Source of the DNA: Actinomycetaceae bacterium MB13-C1-2
GTDB lineage: Bacteria; Actinomycetota; Actinomycetes; Actinomycetales; Actinomycetaceae
NCBI GenBank assembly: GCA_035621235.1
Contig: CP141731.1
Coordinates: 310,001-374,000, forward strand
Direction of reading: 5' to 3'
Length of the DNA: 64,000 bases
Part shown: piece after piece, positions 38,814-47,668 of the stretch
Layout of the letters: every line of letters begins with the position of its first letter
Numbering within the stretch: the first letter of the stretch is position 1
The notes under the pieces: model-generated
What the model was told of the DNA's origin: nothing
The model's input: only the letters and a program-made list of their open reading frames with translations
Databases searched by the model: none
Translations under genes and position numbers: made by a program

Positions 38814-39572
38814 CTATTTATCCCACTGTAATCCGTGCCACTCAGCACTCCACGGCGCTAACGGATGCGGTCCGGGCTTGTACCCTCTGTGCAGAGCCAC
38901 TGCGCCGAAAGTCAGGTTCCGGTATCCGACATCCTCAAGACCTGCATTTTGCATCATCCGACCAAGAGTCTGCTGATCGTGCCAGTCAAAAATCGACTCG
39001 GAAAGATAGTCGTATGCCTCGCCTGCCGGAGAGACCAAGCGAGCAAGGTTTGGTGCAAGAAACTCCAGGTATAGGGATTCAAAAGGAGCCACCACCGGCT
39101 TTGGCTTAGAAAACTCACAGACCAGCACGACTCCCCCGGGCCGTGTCACTCTGACCATCTCCGAAAGAGCCTCGTCAACCAGGTCCACGTTGCGCAGGCC
39201 AAAGCTAATGGTCACTGCATCGAATGAGTTGTCCTCAAACGGCAGATCAGTCACGGAACCCATGACAAACTCGATCTCCGGATGCCGCGTTCGTCCAACT
39301 TCAATCATTCCACTTGAGAGATCAACGGCCACTACCTGTGCTCCGGTCTTTCTAAGTGCCATAGATGAGGTTCCGGTACCCGCCGCGACATCCAGAACAC
39401 GATCCCCCGGGCCGACCTTGATCGCCTGGTTTACCGCACGCCGCCAAACAAAAACTTGACCAAGGGAGATCACATCATTCGTTAGGTCGTAGTTTGGCGC
39501 CACGGCATCGAACATTGCCGCAACTTGCTGGGGGTCTTTATCCAGGTCAGCTCGCACATGGTTATCGGTCAT
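38814..39572 (-). CDS. menG: Demethylmenaquinone methyltransferase
   Basis: SAM-dependent C-methylation of demethylmenaquinone, the last step to menaquinone. From the ATG at 39572 (MTDNHVRADL) it is 252 residues; a GTG five codons earlier is also possible but its Shine-Dalgarno is weaker. The UbiE/MenG features are VAAMFDAVAPNYDLTNDVIS (about 19-38), SAM-binding VLDVAAGTGTSSMAL (about 59-73), ISFGLRNVDLVDEAL (about 121-135) and the C-terminal RNLTFGAVALHRGYKP. It is divergent from menF. Confidence 0.95.
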   Translation of the reverse strand: MTDNHVRADLDKDPQQVAAMFDAVAPNYDLTNDVISLGQVFVWRRAVNQAIKVGPGDRVLDVAAGTGTSSMALRKTGAQVVAVDLSSGMIEVGRTRHPEIEFVMGSVTDLPFEDNSFDAVTISFGLRNVDLVDEALSEMVRVTRPGGVVLVCEFSKPKPVVAPFESLYLEFLAPNLARLVSPAGEAYDYLSESIFDWHDQQTLGRMMQNAGLEDVGYRNLTFGAVALHRGYKPGPHPLAPWSAEWHGLQWDK

Positions 39573-39692
39573 GTATCGATTATCCACCGGCTACCAATCC
39601 CACTTCGCGCCCGTGAACGCACTTGGCTACCACCATCGTGGCGCGATACGGTCTGGGGAGCAAAGGTTTCAGTTGCGAGCAAAGGGGCGGTG

Positions 39693-40994
39693 ATGACTAC
39701 TCCATCTGACAAAGAGAACCCAAACACGGCAAGTAGTGAGGTTTCTGACGCTCTTCTTGTAAGGGTAAAAGAGGTCGACCAACTACCAGAAAACCTGATC
39801 TCCCTGGCCCCGACTCCCAATGCTTTCAGCTGCTGGCTCGGTGACCGAGTCGAACTGGTCGGTTGGGGATGCGCGCTACGGCTTCAGTTTGATGGGGTCC
39901 ATGCAATCAGGGAAGCCGCACGCACCTGGGATCGCATTGCCGCCGCGGCCAGGATTGAGGTGCATCCTCGTTCAGAAGTGGTTCAGGATGAGTTGAAATG
40001 GCCCGTTGCAGTTGCTTCGTTTGGTTTCGCTTCGCACACACCGGGAGTTCTTCTGGTTCCCGCGTCGGCCGCCATCAGAGTTCACGGGGAACGCGGTAGT
40101 CGATGCTGGCTGGTTACTGCTGCACTGGGTAACTCGGCTCCTGAACCAGACTCTGTTCTGACGGCGGCAATCACTCCCATGGAGACCCCGTCGGGACTGT
40201 GGACGGATCCCGGACGAATGACGCAGTCCAAGTGGAAGGAAGCAGTCGGAAGACTGGTCATGATGCTGCGATCCGGGGCCGCCTCGAAAGTGGTGCTGAC
40301 TAGGGACATCGTGGTCTCCGCAAGCAACCCGTTGGATGAACGTTACCTGGCGGACCAGTTGCAGCACCGCTATCCGACAACCTGGGTTTATGCCGTCGAA
40401 GGTCTGATTGGCGCAACACCCGAGATGCTGGCATCGCTGGACCGAGAACTGTTCGAGTCCCGAGTACTGGCTGGAACCTCCGCGCCAGGCAACGGGGCGG
40501 AGTTGCTTGACTCAATCAAGAATCGCACCGAACACCATCTCGCGGTTGAGTCCGTGGCCCGTGCCGTTGCCCCACTCACAGAGTCGATGAACGTTCCTGT
40601 TGAGCCAGAGCTACTTGAACTGCCCAATGTGACACACCTGTCTACCGAAGTAACGGCCATTATCAGGGACGCCAATGTTCTCGATGTTGTTGATGCCCTT
40701 CATCCCACCGCAGCCGTCTGTGGCACCCCAACAAAACTCGCCTTCGACATACTCGAAGGGATCGAAGGAACCCAGCGTGGGCGCTACACCGGCCCAGTGG
40801 GATGGGTCGACGGGAACGGAGACGGGGAGTTCGGAATCGCTCTACGGTGCGGCCAGCTTTCCGAAGACCGGGAATCGATCAGGGTCTTTGCGGGTGGCGG
40901 CATAATGCCTGACTCTAATCCCGACCTAGAGCTTGCCGAGACCAGAGCCAAGATGCGCCCGCTACTCGAAGCCCTCCAAGTAGAAAACCCCTAA
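39693..40994 (+). CDS. menF: Isochorismate synthase
   Basis: Converts chorismate to isochorismate, the first committed step of menaquinone synthesis. The 433-residue protein (ATG at 39693, after AAAGGGGCGG) has the chorismate-enzyme core in its C-terminal half: GATPEMLASLD (about 240), SRVLAGTSAPG (about 256), KNRTEHHLAVESV (about 275), ALHPTAAVCGTP (about 335) and RGRYTGPVGWVDGNGDGEF (about 360). Earlier in-frame codons exist but fall inside the divergent menG promoter region. It diverges from menG with about 120 bp between them. Confidence 0.94.
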   Translation: MTTPSDKENPNTASSEVSDALLVRVKEVDQLPENLISLAPTPNAFSCWLGDRVELVGWGCALRLQFDGVHAIREAARTWDRIAAAARIEVHPRSEVVQDELKWPVAVASFGFASHTPGVLLVPASAAIRVHGERGSRCWLVTAALGNSAPEPDSVLTAAITPMETPSGLWTDPGRMTQSKWKEAVGRLVMMLRSGAASKVVLTRDIVVSASNPLDERYLADQLQHRYPTTWVYAVEGLIGATPEMLASLDRELFESRVLAGTSAPGNGAELLDSIKNRTEHHLAVESVARAVAPLTESMNVPVEPELLELPNVTHLSTEVTAIIRDANVLDVVDALHPTAAVCGTPTKLAFDILEGIEGTQRGRYTGPVGWVDGNGDGEFGIALRCGQLSEDRESIRVFAGGGIMPDSNPDLELAETRAKMRPLLEALQVENP

Positions 40995-42527
40995 CTACTT
41001 TGACTGAAGGGTCGCCTCGACCTGCATGTCCTGTCCGTCTCGAACAACATCGAGCGTAACAACGTCGCCAACGGCGTGTCTGCGCACGTAGCCGGTTAGA
41101 GCAGCTGATGCGGTAACCGGTTTCCCGTCAATGCCGACGATGATGTCTCCGGTCTGCAGGCCCGCCTGTTCTGCGGCGCCCCCGGGAACAATCATCACAA
41201 CCTCGGCCCCCAGTTGTCCGGAGTCTCCGCGGCTGAAGGATACCGACTGAATCGAAACACCCAGCAGGGCATGCTGCACGGATCCGGTGGTGATTATCTG
41301 ATCTACAACGTTCTTAACCAGATCCACAGGAATAGCGAAGCCGAGACCGATTGATCCCGCAGTCTCCGCACTTGAGGAGTTGGAGGCAATCGACGAGTTG
41401 ATCCCGATTACGTCACCGGTCGCTTCAAAAAGGGGCCCGCCTGAGTTACCCGGATTGATTGATGCGTCAATCTGGATCGCGTTAGTAACGACCATTTCGG
41501 CCGGCGCCTGATCGCTTGGGTCCAGCGGATCAATCTGGCCGGAAGCTGCCACCGAGACGGGACGGTCTAGAGCCGAGATGACTCCTGTGGTTACGGTGTC
41601 AGCCAAACCCAGGGGTGAACCAACTGCCATAACGGGTTGTCCGACCTTAAGGTCACTCGACGTTCCAAATCTTGCGGCAACCAGGTTCGCGCTGTCGCTG
41701 ACCTTCAGAACCGCCAGGTCCGTCGTCTGGTCGGTGCCCAGGATTGTTGCCTCGTACAAAAGTCCGTCGTGGGTCGAAACCGTAATCTTCCCGCCATCTA
41801 TCGCTGGCTCGACAACGTGGTGGTTTGTGACGATGTAGCCCGAAGAGTCATATACGACCCCCGAGCCTGTTGCAGCACTGGACTGCCCCTCAACAGTGAT
41901 TGAAACGGTCGCCTGGCGAACCGTTGCCGCGACCTCTTCCCAATCGGGTGCAGCAACGCCCTCGGTGACCGGAGGAAGAACCTCTCCCGATTGTGTCGGG
42001 GTGCTGGTCGAGCTATTGATGTTAGAGGCCAACCCGTTCTCCACAAGACCGCTGTTGGTCATGCCAAACCAGAGTCCCGAGGTCAGGAGTGCAGTAACCA
42101 CCATCGCGGTGACCAGTGCAAGCCAACCCGGGCCCCTCTTGGTCGCAACTGCTGTCTTCTGCGGCGGAGGCGCGCTAAGCGGCGGAACTCCACTATTCCA
42201 AGCTCCGCCTCCTCCTGCGGGAGGCGCAGGAGGACGAACTCCGCCCTGGCCTGACGCCGACGGGGTAGAAAACGGCTGAGTCACATAGGGATTTCGCGGG
42301 CCGCTTTGAGGCACTGAACTCTGGGGGGCGGACCCCTGAAACCCGCCCTGTGGGACCGAGTTCTGCGTCGCGAAACGTCTAGAAGGGTAGGGCGTCTGCC
42401 CAGGAGGGGCAAAGGGACTCTCACTACGTTGCCTAACCCATGAGTACTGAGAAGGGTCGCTGTCTGTCGGTGCCGGGTTGCCCGTGGGATTCAGCGGCTC
42501 TTGTCCCTGCGCGTTCTCTTCAGCCAT
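40995..42527 (-). CDS. HtrA/DegP-type serine protease with PDZ domain
   Basis: Membrane-anchored protease for cell-envelope quality control, 510 residues. It starts with a Pro/Gln/Ser-rich cytoplasmic region (about 1-125), then a single membrane helix (WLALVTAMVVTALLTSGLWF, about 134-153). The trypsin-like domain follows, with catalytic His in VTNHHVV (about 235), Asp in TTDLAVLKV (about 266) and Ser in INPGNSGGPLF (about 357), and a C-terminal PDZ domain (QAGLQTGDIIVGIDGKP). This is the actinobacterial HtrA/PepD layout. It is transcribed convergently with menF; the two stops abut. Confidence 0.94.
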   Translation of the reverse strand: MAEENAQGQEPLNPTGNPAPTDSDPSQYSWVRQRSESPFAPPGQTPYPSRRFATQNSVPQGGFQGSAPQSSVPQSGPRNPYVTQPFSTPSASGQGGVRPPAPPAGGGGAWNSGVPPLSAPPPQKTAVATKRGPGWLALVTAMVVTALLTSGLWFGMTNSGLVENGLASNINSSTSTPTQSGEVLPPVTEGVAAPDWEEVAATVRQATVSITVEGQSSAATGSGVVYDSSGYIVTNHHVVEPAIDGGKITVSTHDGLLYEATILGTDQTTDLAVLKVSDSANLVAARFGTSSDLKVGQPVMAVGSPLGLADTVTTGVISALDRPVSVAASGQIDPLDPSDQAPAEMVVTNAIQIDASINPGNSGGPLFEATGDVIGINSSIASNSSSAETAGSIGLGFAIPVDLVKNVVDQIITTGSVQHALLGVSIQSVSFSRGDSGQLGAEVVMIVPGGAAEQAGLQTGDIIVGIDGKPVTASAALTGYVRRHAVGDVVTLDVVRDGQDMQVEATLQSK

Positions 42528-42694
42528 TCAAGTCATCCTCGGATTCGTCAGCCACCGAATTCGTGGCATTCCTGGCCCAAGTATGCGACACATTTCCGAG
42601 ACAAAACCTAAGCAAACCTGAACTTTCGCTGAGAGTGATTGACCCGTTCTCCGACTTAGTCGCCATACACGCCCCCGAGCCGACCGTGAGCACT

Positions 42695-42773
42695 GAGGGG
42701 TGTCTCCAAAATCCCTGCTCGCTGTGGTGCCCAGGAAATCCGCGCCCGAGCACAGGTTTAGGAGACACGCCCT
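42695..42773. repeat. Interrupted inverted repeat between mntR and htrA
   Basis: GTGTCTCC (42700-42707) and GGAGACAC (42761-42768) pair perfectly, with AGGG/CCCT outside (one-base bulge) and AAA/TTT inside after one mismatch. A second inner stem (CTGCTCG region against CGAGCACAG) is possible. It lies directly after the mntR stop on the minus strand, so it may end mntR transcription, but no U tract follows. Confidence 0.55.
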
Positions 42774-42781
42774 GGTTACAG

Positions 42782-43462
42782 CTATCCGTGTAGAGCCGAG
42801 ATGAACAGTGCCGACATCGCCCGGTTTCCAAGGACCACGGGCTCGGCTCGTTCCTCGTACAGAATCTGGACAGACTCTGAAAATGGGGGACCGTCCAAAA
42901 CCTCAAGCCGCTTACCGACTCTGATCCCCTGCGAATCAAAGAACTGAAGAAGCGCGGGGTCCTCGTCCGAGATTCGCTCGACAACAACATTTTTCCCAAC
43001 ATCGCCGGTTGAAAGAGGCGCAGCTTCAAGCTGTAACAAAGTGCCGTCGGCAGCAGGAATGGGATCACCGTGCGGATCACGAGTCGGGTAGTTAAGGACC
43101 CGGTCGATCCGATCAATCATGAAATCCGAAACGGAATGTTCCAGAACCTCTGCCTCGTCATGAACCTGATCCCAGGAATAGCCCAGAACAGTCACCAAAA
43201 AAGACTCGATTAAGCGGTGACGCCGCACCATCGTCACCGCATATGTGTGTCCGCGATCAGATAGCGTCACAGAACCATATGGAGTGTGCTCAAGCAGTCC
43301 CTGCTCTGCGAGTTTGCGTACCCCATCCGAGACGGTTGAAAGTTTCAGCCCCGTTTTGTCAGAGATGAGTTTGGTAGTTACCGGCGAGTCGGACCACTCC
43401 GACAGACTCCAGACAGCTTTCAGATAATTCTGCGTGCTAGCGGACAGATCGGAGACGGACAT
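42782..43462 (-). CDS. mntR: DtxR-family metal-dependent repressor, MntR type
   Basis: Metal-sensing repressor of 226 residues with an N-terminal winged helix (TKLISDKTGLKLSTVSDGVR about 30-49), a dimerisation domain and a C-terminal SH3/FeoA-like domain. The stretch VHDEAEVLEHSVSDFMIDRI (about 92-111) and PTRDPHGDPIPAADG (about 118-132) match mycobacterial MntR closely. At the site occupied by Cys102 in DtxR this protein has Glu, as in manganese-specific MntR (Bacillus Glu99); the position of Met10/Asp8 is Asn. Manganese is therefore the likely signal. A 12-bp palindrome (43489-43500) lies 27 bp upstream of the start. Confidence 0.88.
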   Translation of the reverse strand: MSVSDLSASTQNYLKAVWSLSEWSDSPVTTKLISDKTGLKLSTVSDGVRKLAEQGLLEHTPYGSVTLSDRGHTYAVTMVRRHRLIESFLVTVLGYSWDQVHDEAEVLEHSVSDFMIDRIDRVLNYPTRDPHGDPIPAADGTLLQLEAAPLSTGDVGKNVVVERISDEDPALLQFFDSQGIRVGKRLEVLDGPPFSESVQILYEERAEPVVLGNRAMSALFISALHG

Positions 43463-43488
43463 ATGACTTCCTCACTAGAAACACCTGA

Positions 43489-43500
43489 GTTCGGCCGAAC
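43489..43500. promoter_or_regulatory. 12-bp palindrome upstream of mntR
   Basis: GTTCGGCCGAAC is a perfect palindrome 27 bp from the mntR start. It could be an autoregulatory site, but I cannot match it to a known MntR box with confidence. Confidence 0.3.
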
Positions 43501-43685
43501 GAACCCACACGGCAAACCTAGCATCGAGCGCTCACACGCGACATCGCGGCGACCCGGACCATTTGTCAATTGACGCGCAGGAACCGCGTACGAATCGAAG
43601 AGTGATCCGAGTTGCGAATCCAGACGGCACCAACCTGGCTGTATCCCCGATGCTGGCAATCATCGCGGATGGGCAGTAACCGAGG

Positions 43686-45431
43686 TCAGCTAAGAAGACT
43701 CGCTCGGGTCCTGACTGCCTCGAACCGCTCTGTCGGCAGTTCCAGGGGGATTCGGACCAGCGAACGGCCCTTCACAGGAGAGACCATGATTGCTCGGAGT
43801 TCTTCAATCGACTGAACTGACTCGGTCTTCCAGCCACATGCCTGTGCTACCGCGCATACGTCAAGACTCTGAGGAATTCCAAAATACTTCTGGTAGGTCT
43901 CCCAGTCTGTCGCAGGTCCGTGTTCTAGCGAGTGAAAAATACTTCCTCCGCCGTCTTCGAAGACAATCAATTGAATGTCCTGATCCCCGCTGGGCCTCGC
44001 GGAAAGACTCGGCAGGTCGTATGTGAAGCTTAGGTCTCCGAGCACCGCCCGCACTGGTGTGCCCAGCTGCTGCTGAAGTCCCAGCGCCGAGGCGATGGTT
44101 CCATCTATCCCAGCCAGTCCCCTGTTTGAGTAGACGCTTCTAGCTCCGGGGGCCGAAGCGCCAAGATCGAAGGAGCGAATCACATTTGAGGCGGCCAACC
44201 AAAGGCTGATGTCCCGGCTGTGTCGCCAGATCATTCGCGCGGCGCCCAGGTGCCCCAGCCCCCTCGACTCCTCTCGAACGACCGTTTCCACATCGGCTGC
44301 AATTTGTCTGCAATACTGCTGCCAGTTCCGTCTAGCAACATCGAATGACGCCTCGGATTCGCCATTCGGATCAGGAAGAAGATCCGAAACCACGTCCGTT
44401 GCCGTGCCCGTGACATCCTGCCACCGCTCAGACGGACTCACCACTATCTTTTTTGTCCCGTTCCCACCGATGTTGCCAAGCAGACGTTCCACCTCGCGCG
44501 ACAGGGTCGGCCGACCAACCACTATGATCTGCTCGACAGACTCATCAGTATTGTTCTCCAGATCCCTCAGCAACCTATCCGCGACGAGTGGTCCATGAGG
44601 GAGCCAAGAAACCAGATCACACAAGCCCGACGATGGTTCCGCAATAATCGGGATACCTAGTTCGCTGGCGTACTCGGCCACCAAACGCGTGTGGGAACCC
44701 TCGCGCTTACCCGGCCCATCGCCAGCGACAACGACCGTACGAAGTGTTGGGTCCACGACCTGGGACCAGTAGACCCCTGTACCTGACGAGAATGAGGGCC
44801 CGACAGACGGTAACTCCACCACAGAAGTAGACGTCGATGTCGTCCCATTTCCTGGCGCGAGGGGTTCGCGCAGACAGACGTTCAGGTGCACGGGACCCGG
44901 TAATCCGCCGTGTCCACTTCCTCGCGCTGTCAACCTACGGACGCGGGAGGTAATGGCTCGCCGCATCCCTGGATCATCCGGGTCGTCAATGGCCGGAATC
45001 TGCGCATCGGCTACAACTGAAGCACCAAAAATCCCATTTTGCTCAGTGGTCTGGTTGGCTCCAACACCCTGGAGTTCAAACGGCCGATCCGCCGTAACAA
45101 CGACCAACGGGAGACTCAGGTACTTGGCCTCTTCAATGGCTGGGTGCAGTTCAGATACTGCCGTGCCAGAAGTTGTAATAACTGCCACCGAGGAGTCTGC
45201 ATCCTTCGCCCCCTGGAGAGCGCCCACCGCCCAGAAGCCAGCTCCACGTTCTTCAGCAAACGTGCAGACTGTCGCCAACCCCGCCTGCTCGTACCGAGCA
45301 AGTGCATATGCGAATGGGGCGTTCCTTGACCCCGAGCAGTAGGCAAACTTTCGGACTCCGCAAGAGATCAGCGAGCCGACGATCAGGCTGGCGGTCTCCA
45401 GCGATGCAGTGTTATGAGTCTGTTTCACCAT
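43686..45431 (-). CDS. menD: SEPHCHC synthase (MenD)
   Basis: Thiamine-diphosphate enzyme that adds 2-oxoglutarate-derived succinic semialdehyde to isochorismate. The start is the ATG at 45431 (MVKQTHNTAS), giving 581 residues; a longer frame would translate the 61-bp palindromic element and is rejected. Landmarks are FAYCSGSRNAPFAYAL (about 29-44), the catalytic Glu in FAEERGAGFWAVGAL (about 57-71), TSGTAVSELHPAIEEA (about 86) and the cofactor stretch AVLGDLSFTYDLPSL (about 470). It follows menC with the palindrome between. Confidence 0.94.
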   Translation of the reverse strand: MVKQTHNTASLETASLIVGSLISCGVRKFAYCSGSRNAPFAYALARYEQAGLATVCTFAEERGAGFWAVGALQGAKDADSSVAVITTSGTAVSELHPAIEEAKYLSLPLVVVTADRPFELQGVGANQTTEQNGIFGASVVADAQIPAIDDPDDPGMRRAITSRVRRLTARGSGHGGLPGPVHLNVCLREPLAPGNGTTSTSTSVVELPSVGPSFSSGTGVYWSQVVDPTLRTVVVAGDGPGKREGSHTRLVAEYASELGIPIIAEPSSGLCDLVSWLPHGPLVADRLLRDLENNTDESVEQIIVVGRPTLSREVERLLGNIGGNGTKKIVVSPSERWQDVTGTATDVVSDLLPDPNGESEASFDVARRNWQQYCRQIAADVETVVREESRGLGHLGAARMIWRHSRDISLWLAASNVIRSFDLGASAPGARSVYSNRGLAGIDGTIASALGLQQQLGTPVRAVLGDLSFTYDLPSLSARPSGDQDIQLIVFEDGGGSIFHSLEHGPATDWETYQKYFGIPQSLDVCAVAQACGWKTESVQSIEELRAIMVSPVKGRSLVRIPLELPTERFEAVRTRASLLS

Positions 45432-45455
45432 GCAATCCTCACACGTTCTCGTTTG

Positions 45456-45516
45456 CCAATCAGATAGGGGACTTTCTGGGCCGATTTTACGGCGTGTCAC
45501 CCTCCTATCTGATTGG
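45456..45516. repeat. 61-bp palindromic element, copy 2
   Basis: Same length and arms as copy 1 at 20135: CCAATCAGATAGGGG (45456-45470) pairs with the terminal 15 bases at 45502-45516, with one G-T wobble. Relative to copy 1, the C-G pair at positions 11/51 has become A-T, a compensatory change. The inner stem GCCG-N6-CGGC and the GTGTC after it are conserved. It begins 26 bases after the menC stop and ends 25 bases before the menD start. Confidence 0.85.
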
Positions 45517-45542
45517 AGATTGGGCCGGAAGGGAGGTTTCTT

Positions 45543-46616
45543 CTACCCGAGGGGAGCTACCAGATGGAGAGCCATGGCATCGAGTCGTTTGGTCCAGTCT
45601 TCAACAATCGACGAGGGAACCCGATCAGCGTGCACAGCGAGTTCTCCGAGTCGGACTGCCCGCGCGCTGTCGACCGACAGATAGCCGGGGGTTTGCTCCG
45701 CTGAGCTGAGTAGTGGGTCATCGACCACGTCAGCTGCCAGAAGAGAGCCCGTGTTGAGACCACAGGCATAATCGAGTCGCCCAAGGGCAGCCGCAAGTTC
45801 TACACCCGCCGCCAGACCGATCGAGGTGTCGAGGGCCGAAGAGACCACCGTGGGAAGTTTCAGTTCTCTCTCCACCCACAGACACCGCTTGATCCCACCA
45901 AGCGGAGCCACCTTCAGGACTGCGACATCAGCGGCATCACGAGCTAGTAGCGGGTCTTCCGCTCTGCGGATAGATTCGTCCGCCGCAATCGGCACCCCCG
46001 TTTTGGCGCGTACTCTCTTGAGTTCTTCCACACCAGCGCACGGCTGCTCCGCGTACTCAAGGCCACCCACTGATCGTGCCGCCTCGTCCAGTGCCCCCAA
46101 CGCGGCGGCCGCCTCGTCAACGCCCCAGGCGGCGTTGGCATCGACCCTAACGCGGGCGCGCTCACCGTAGAGTTCGGCCAATAGCTCAGCCGTAAAGGTG
46201 ACTCGGGCGAGGTCATGCTCGTCGAGCACTCCCCTGTCCGCCACCTTCACCTTGGCCGTGGTGCAGCCCGGTTGTCTCTCGATCCTAGCCTTCACCTGTG
46301 GCAGGGGTACGACTGGAATCGTGACATTAACCGGCACCTCACCTCGCCTCGGCGCTGGACCCTCTGCGGTCGCGCATTCTATTGCGCTTTCCAGCCACCG
46401 GGATGATTCCGACGGCCCATAATCCCAGAACGGCGCGCACTCGCCCCACCCGTTCTTTCCTCGAAGCAGAAGTCCCTGCCGCTGTGTTACACCCCGGAAC
46501 CGGGTGGTCAGGGGGACCTGGTAGACAACCACCTCGTCCACGTCGCCGAGAAGCTGGCGCACATGGGCGGGTTCGGACCCGAGCGGAACAGCGCTCAAGC
46601 GTGGACGAACTGACAC
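45543..46616 (-). CDS. menC: o-Succinylbenzoate synthase
   Basis: Enolase-superfamily dehydratase forming o-succinylbenzoate, 357 residues. The catalytic lysine motif is TAKVKVADRG (about 139-148), the metal ligands are in VRVDANAAWG (about 178), YAEQPC (about 210) and AADESI (about 238), and the second lysine is in AVLKVAPLGG (about 254). Start is taken as GTG at 46616; the N-terminal 25 residues are not conserved and a later start is possible. It is 8 bp after the ornithine carbamoyltransferase gene and precedes menD. Confidence 0.92.
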   Translation of the reverse strand: MSVRPRLSAVPLGSEPAHVRQLLGDVDEVVVYQVPLTTRFRGVTQRQGLLLRGKNGWGECAPFWDYGPSESSRWLESAIECATAEGPAPRRGEVPVNVTIPVVPLPQVKARIERQPGCTTAKVKVADRGVLDEHDLARVTFTAELLAELYGERARVRVDANAAWGVDEAAAALGALDEAARSVGGLEYAEQPCAGVEELKRVRAKTGVPIAADESIRRAEDPLLARDAADVAVLKVAPLGGIKRCLWVERELKLPTVVSSALDTSIGLAAGVELAAALGRLDYACGLNTGSLLAADVVDDPLLSSAEQTPGYLSVDSARAVRLGELAVHADRVPSSIVEDWTKRLDAMALHLVAPLG

Positions 46617-46624
46617 CTCGGAAG

Positions 46625-47638
46625 TTACGCCCTTCCGAGCGAACGGACCATCACGGCCTTGATGGTATGCATTCGGTTCTCAGCTTGATCGAAAGCAATG
46701 TTTCGCGGCCCCTCGAACACCTCACCGGTAACTTCGATGCCGTCCAACCCAAACTCGTTATAGATCTGCTTGCCAACGGTGGTGTTTAGGTCATGGAACG
46801 AAGGAAGACAATGCATAAACCTTGCCTGAGGTCCGGCCTTTGCCATCAGTTCTTCGGTGACCCGGTAAGGCAGGAGAATCCTGATCCGTTCCTGCCACAC
46901 ATCCATTGGTTCTCCCATAGAGACCCAGATGTCCGTGTGGACGAACTGCACCCCCTCGATAGCGTCCAAATCGTCCGTGACCGTGATCCGAGCCCCGGAC
47001 TTCTCCGCGCGCGACGCTGCTTCGGCGATTACGTCCTCGGACGGCTGTAGCTCTTTCGGTGCGACGATACGAACGTCACTACCGAGCATTGCCCCATTGA
47101 TTAGCAGAGAGCGCCCCATATTGAATCGAGCATCCCCAACGTACGCGTACGAGATGTCGGCGAAATCGCGTCCGTTGCTGTGCTCCAACATTGTCAGGGA
47201 GTCGGCCAGCATCTGGGTTGGGTGCCAGATGTCGGTTAGTCCGTTCCACACTGGGACGCCTGAATCGCGCGCGAGGATTTCGACGGCTTCCTGGCTGTCG
47301 CCGCGATACTCGATTCCGTCATAAAAACGACCCAGTACCTTCGCCGTGTCGGAGACGGATTCCTTGTGACCCAGTTGGGATCCAGTTGGATCAAGATAGG
47401 TGGTCATCGCCCCCTGGTCGGCAGCAGCCACCTCGAACGCACATCTAGTTCGAGTCGATGTCTTGGCGAAGATCAAAGCAATGTTCCTGCCGGACATGTA
47501 CTTGGTTTCGGTACCGTCCTTCTTTTCCCGCTTCAAGATCGCAGCCAACTCAATAAGGTTTCTCCACTGCTCATCGGTCTCATCAAGTTCGCGCAGAAGG
47601 TTCGCGCCGGGCACCAGGAAGTGTTCAATGTTCGTCAT
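46625..47638 (-). CDS. argF: Ornithine carbamoyltransferase
   Basis: Transfers carbamoyl from carbamoyl phosphate to ornithine to form citrulline. The 337-residue protein has the carbamoyl phosphate motif KTSTRTR (about 59-65), [11 protein letters not shown] (about 138-148), [12 protein letters not shown] (about 238-249) and [10 protein letters not shown] (about 277-286). The length and the SMGE loop resemble the longer form found in enterobacterial ArgF/ArgI and catabolic ArcB rather than the 300-310 residue actinobacterial ArgF. No other arg or arc gene is present, so its direction in metabolism (synthesis or deiminase pathway) is open. It lies among men genes. Confidence 0.92.
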   Translation of the reverse strand: MTNIEHFLVPGANLLRELDETDEQWRNLIELAAILKREKKDGTETKYMSGRNIALIFAKTSTRTRCAFEVAAADQGAMTTYLDPTGSQLGHKESVSDTAKVLGRFYDGIEYRGDSQEAVEILARDSGVPVWNGLTDIWHPTQMLADSLTMLEHSNGRDFADISYAYVGDARFNMGRSLLINGAMLGSDVRIVAPKELQPSEDVIAEAASRAEKSGARITVTDDLDAIEGVQFVHTDIWVSMGEPMDVWQERIRILLPYRVTEELMAKAGPQARFMHCLPSFHDLNTTVGKQIYNEFGLDGIEVTGEVFEGPRNIAFDQAENRMHTIKAVMVRSLGRA

Positions 47639-47668
47639 GCTGAAATAGTACGGACTATCGTGGATGAA

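Noticed and set aside
42520-43116. A 198-codon minus-strand frame overlapping mntR
   Set aside because: It is a shadow of mntR in another frame, with no family features.
45432-45500. Extended N-terminus of MenD from a start at 45500
   Set aside because: The extra residues translate the 61-bp palindromic repeat and do not resemble MenD; the ATG at 45431 gives the family N-terminus.
47366-47668. Extended N-terminus of MenB
   Set aside because: The extension is antisense to argF; MenB homologues start near MSSKT-like sequence.
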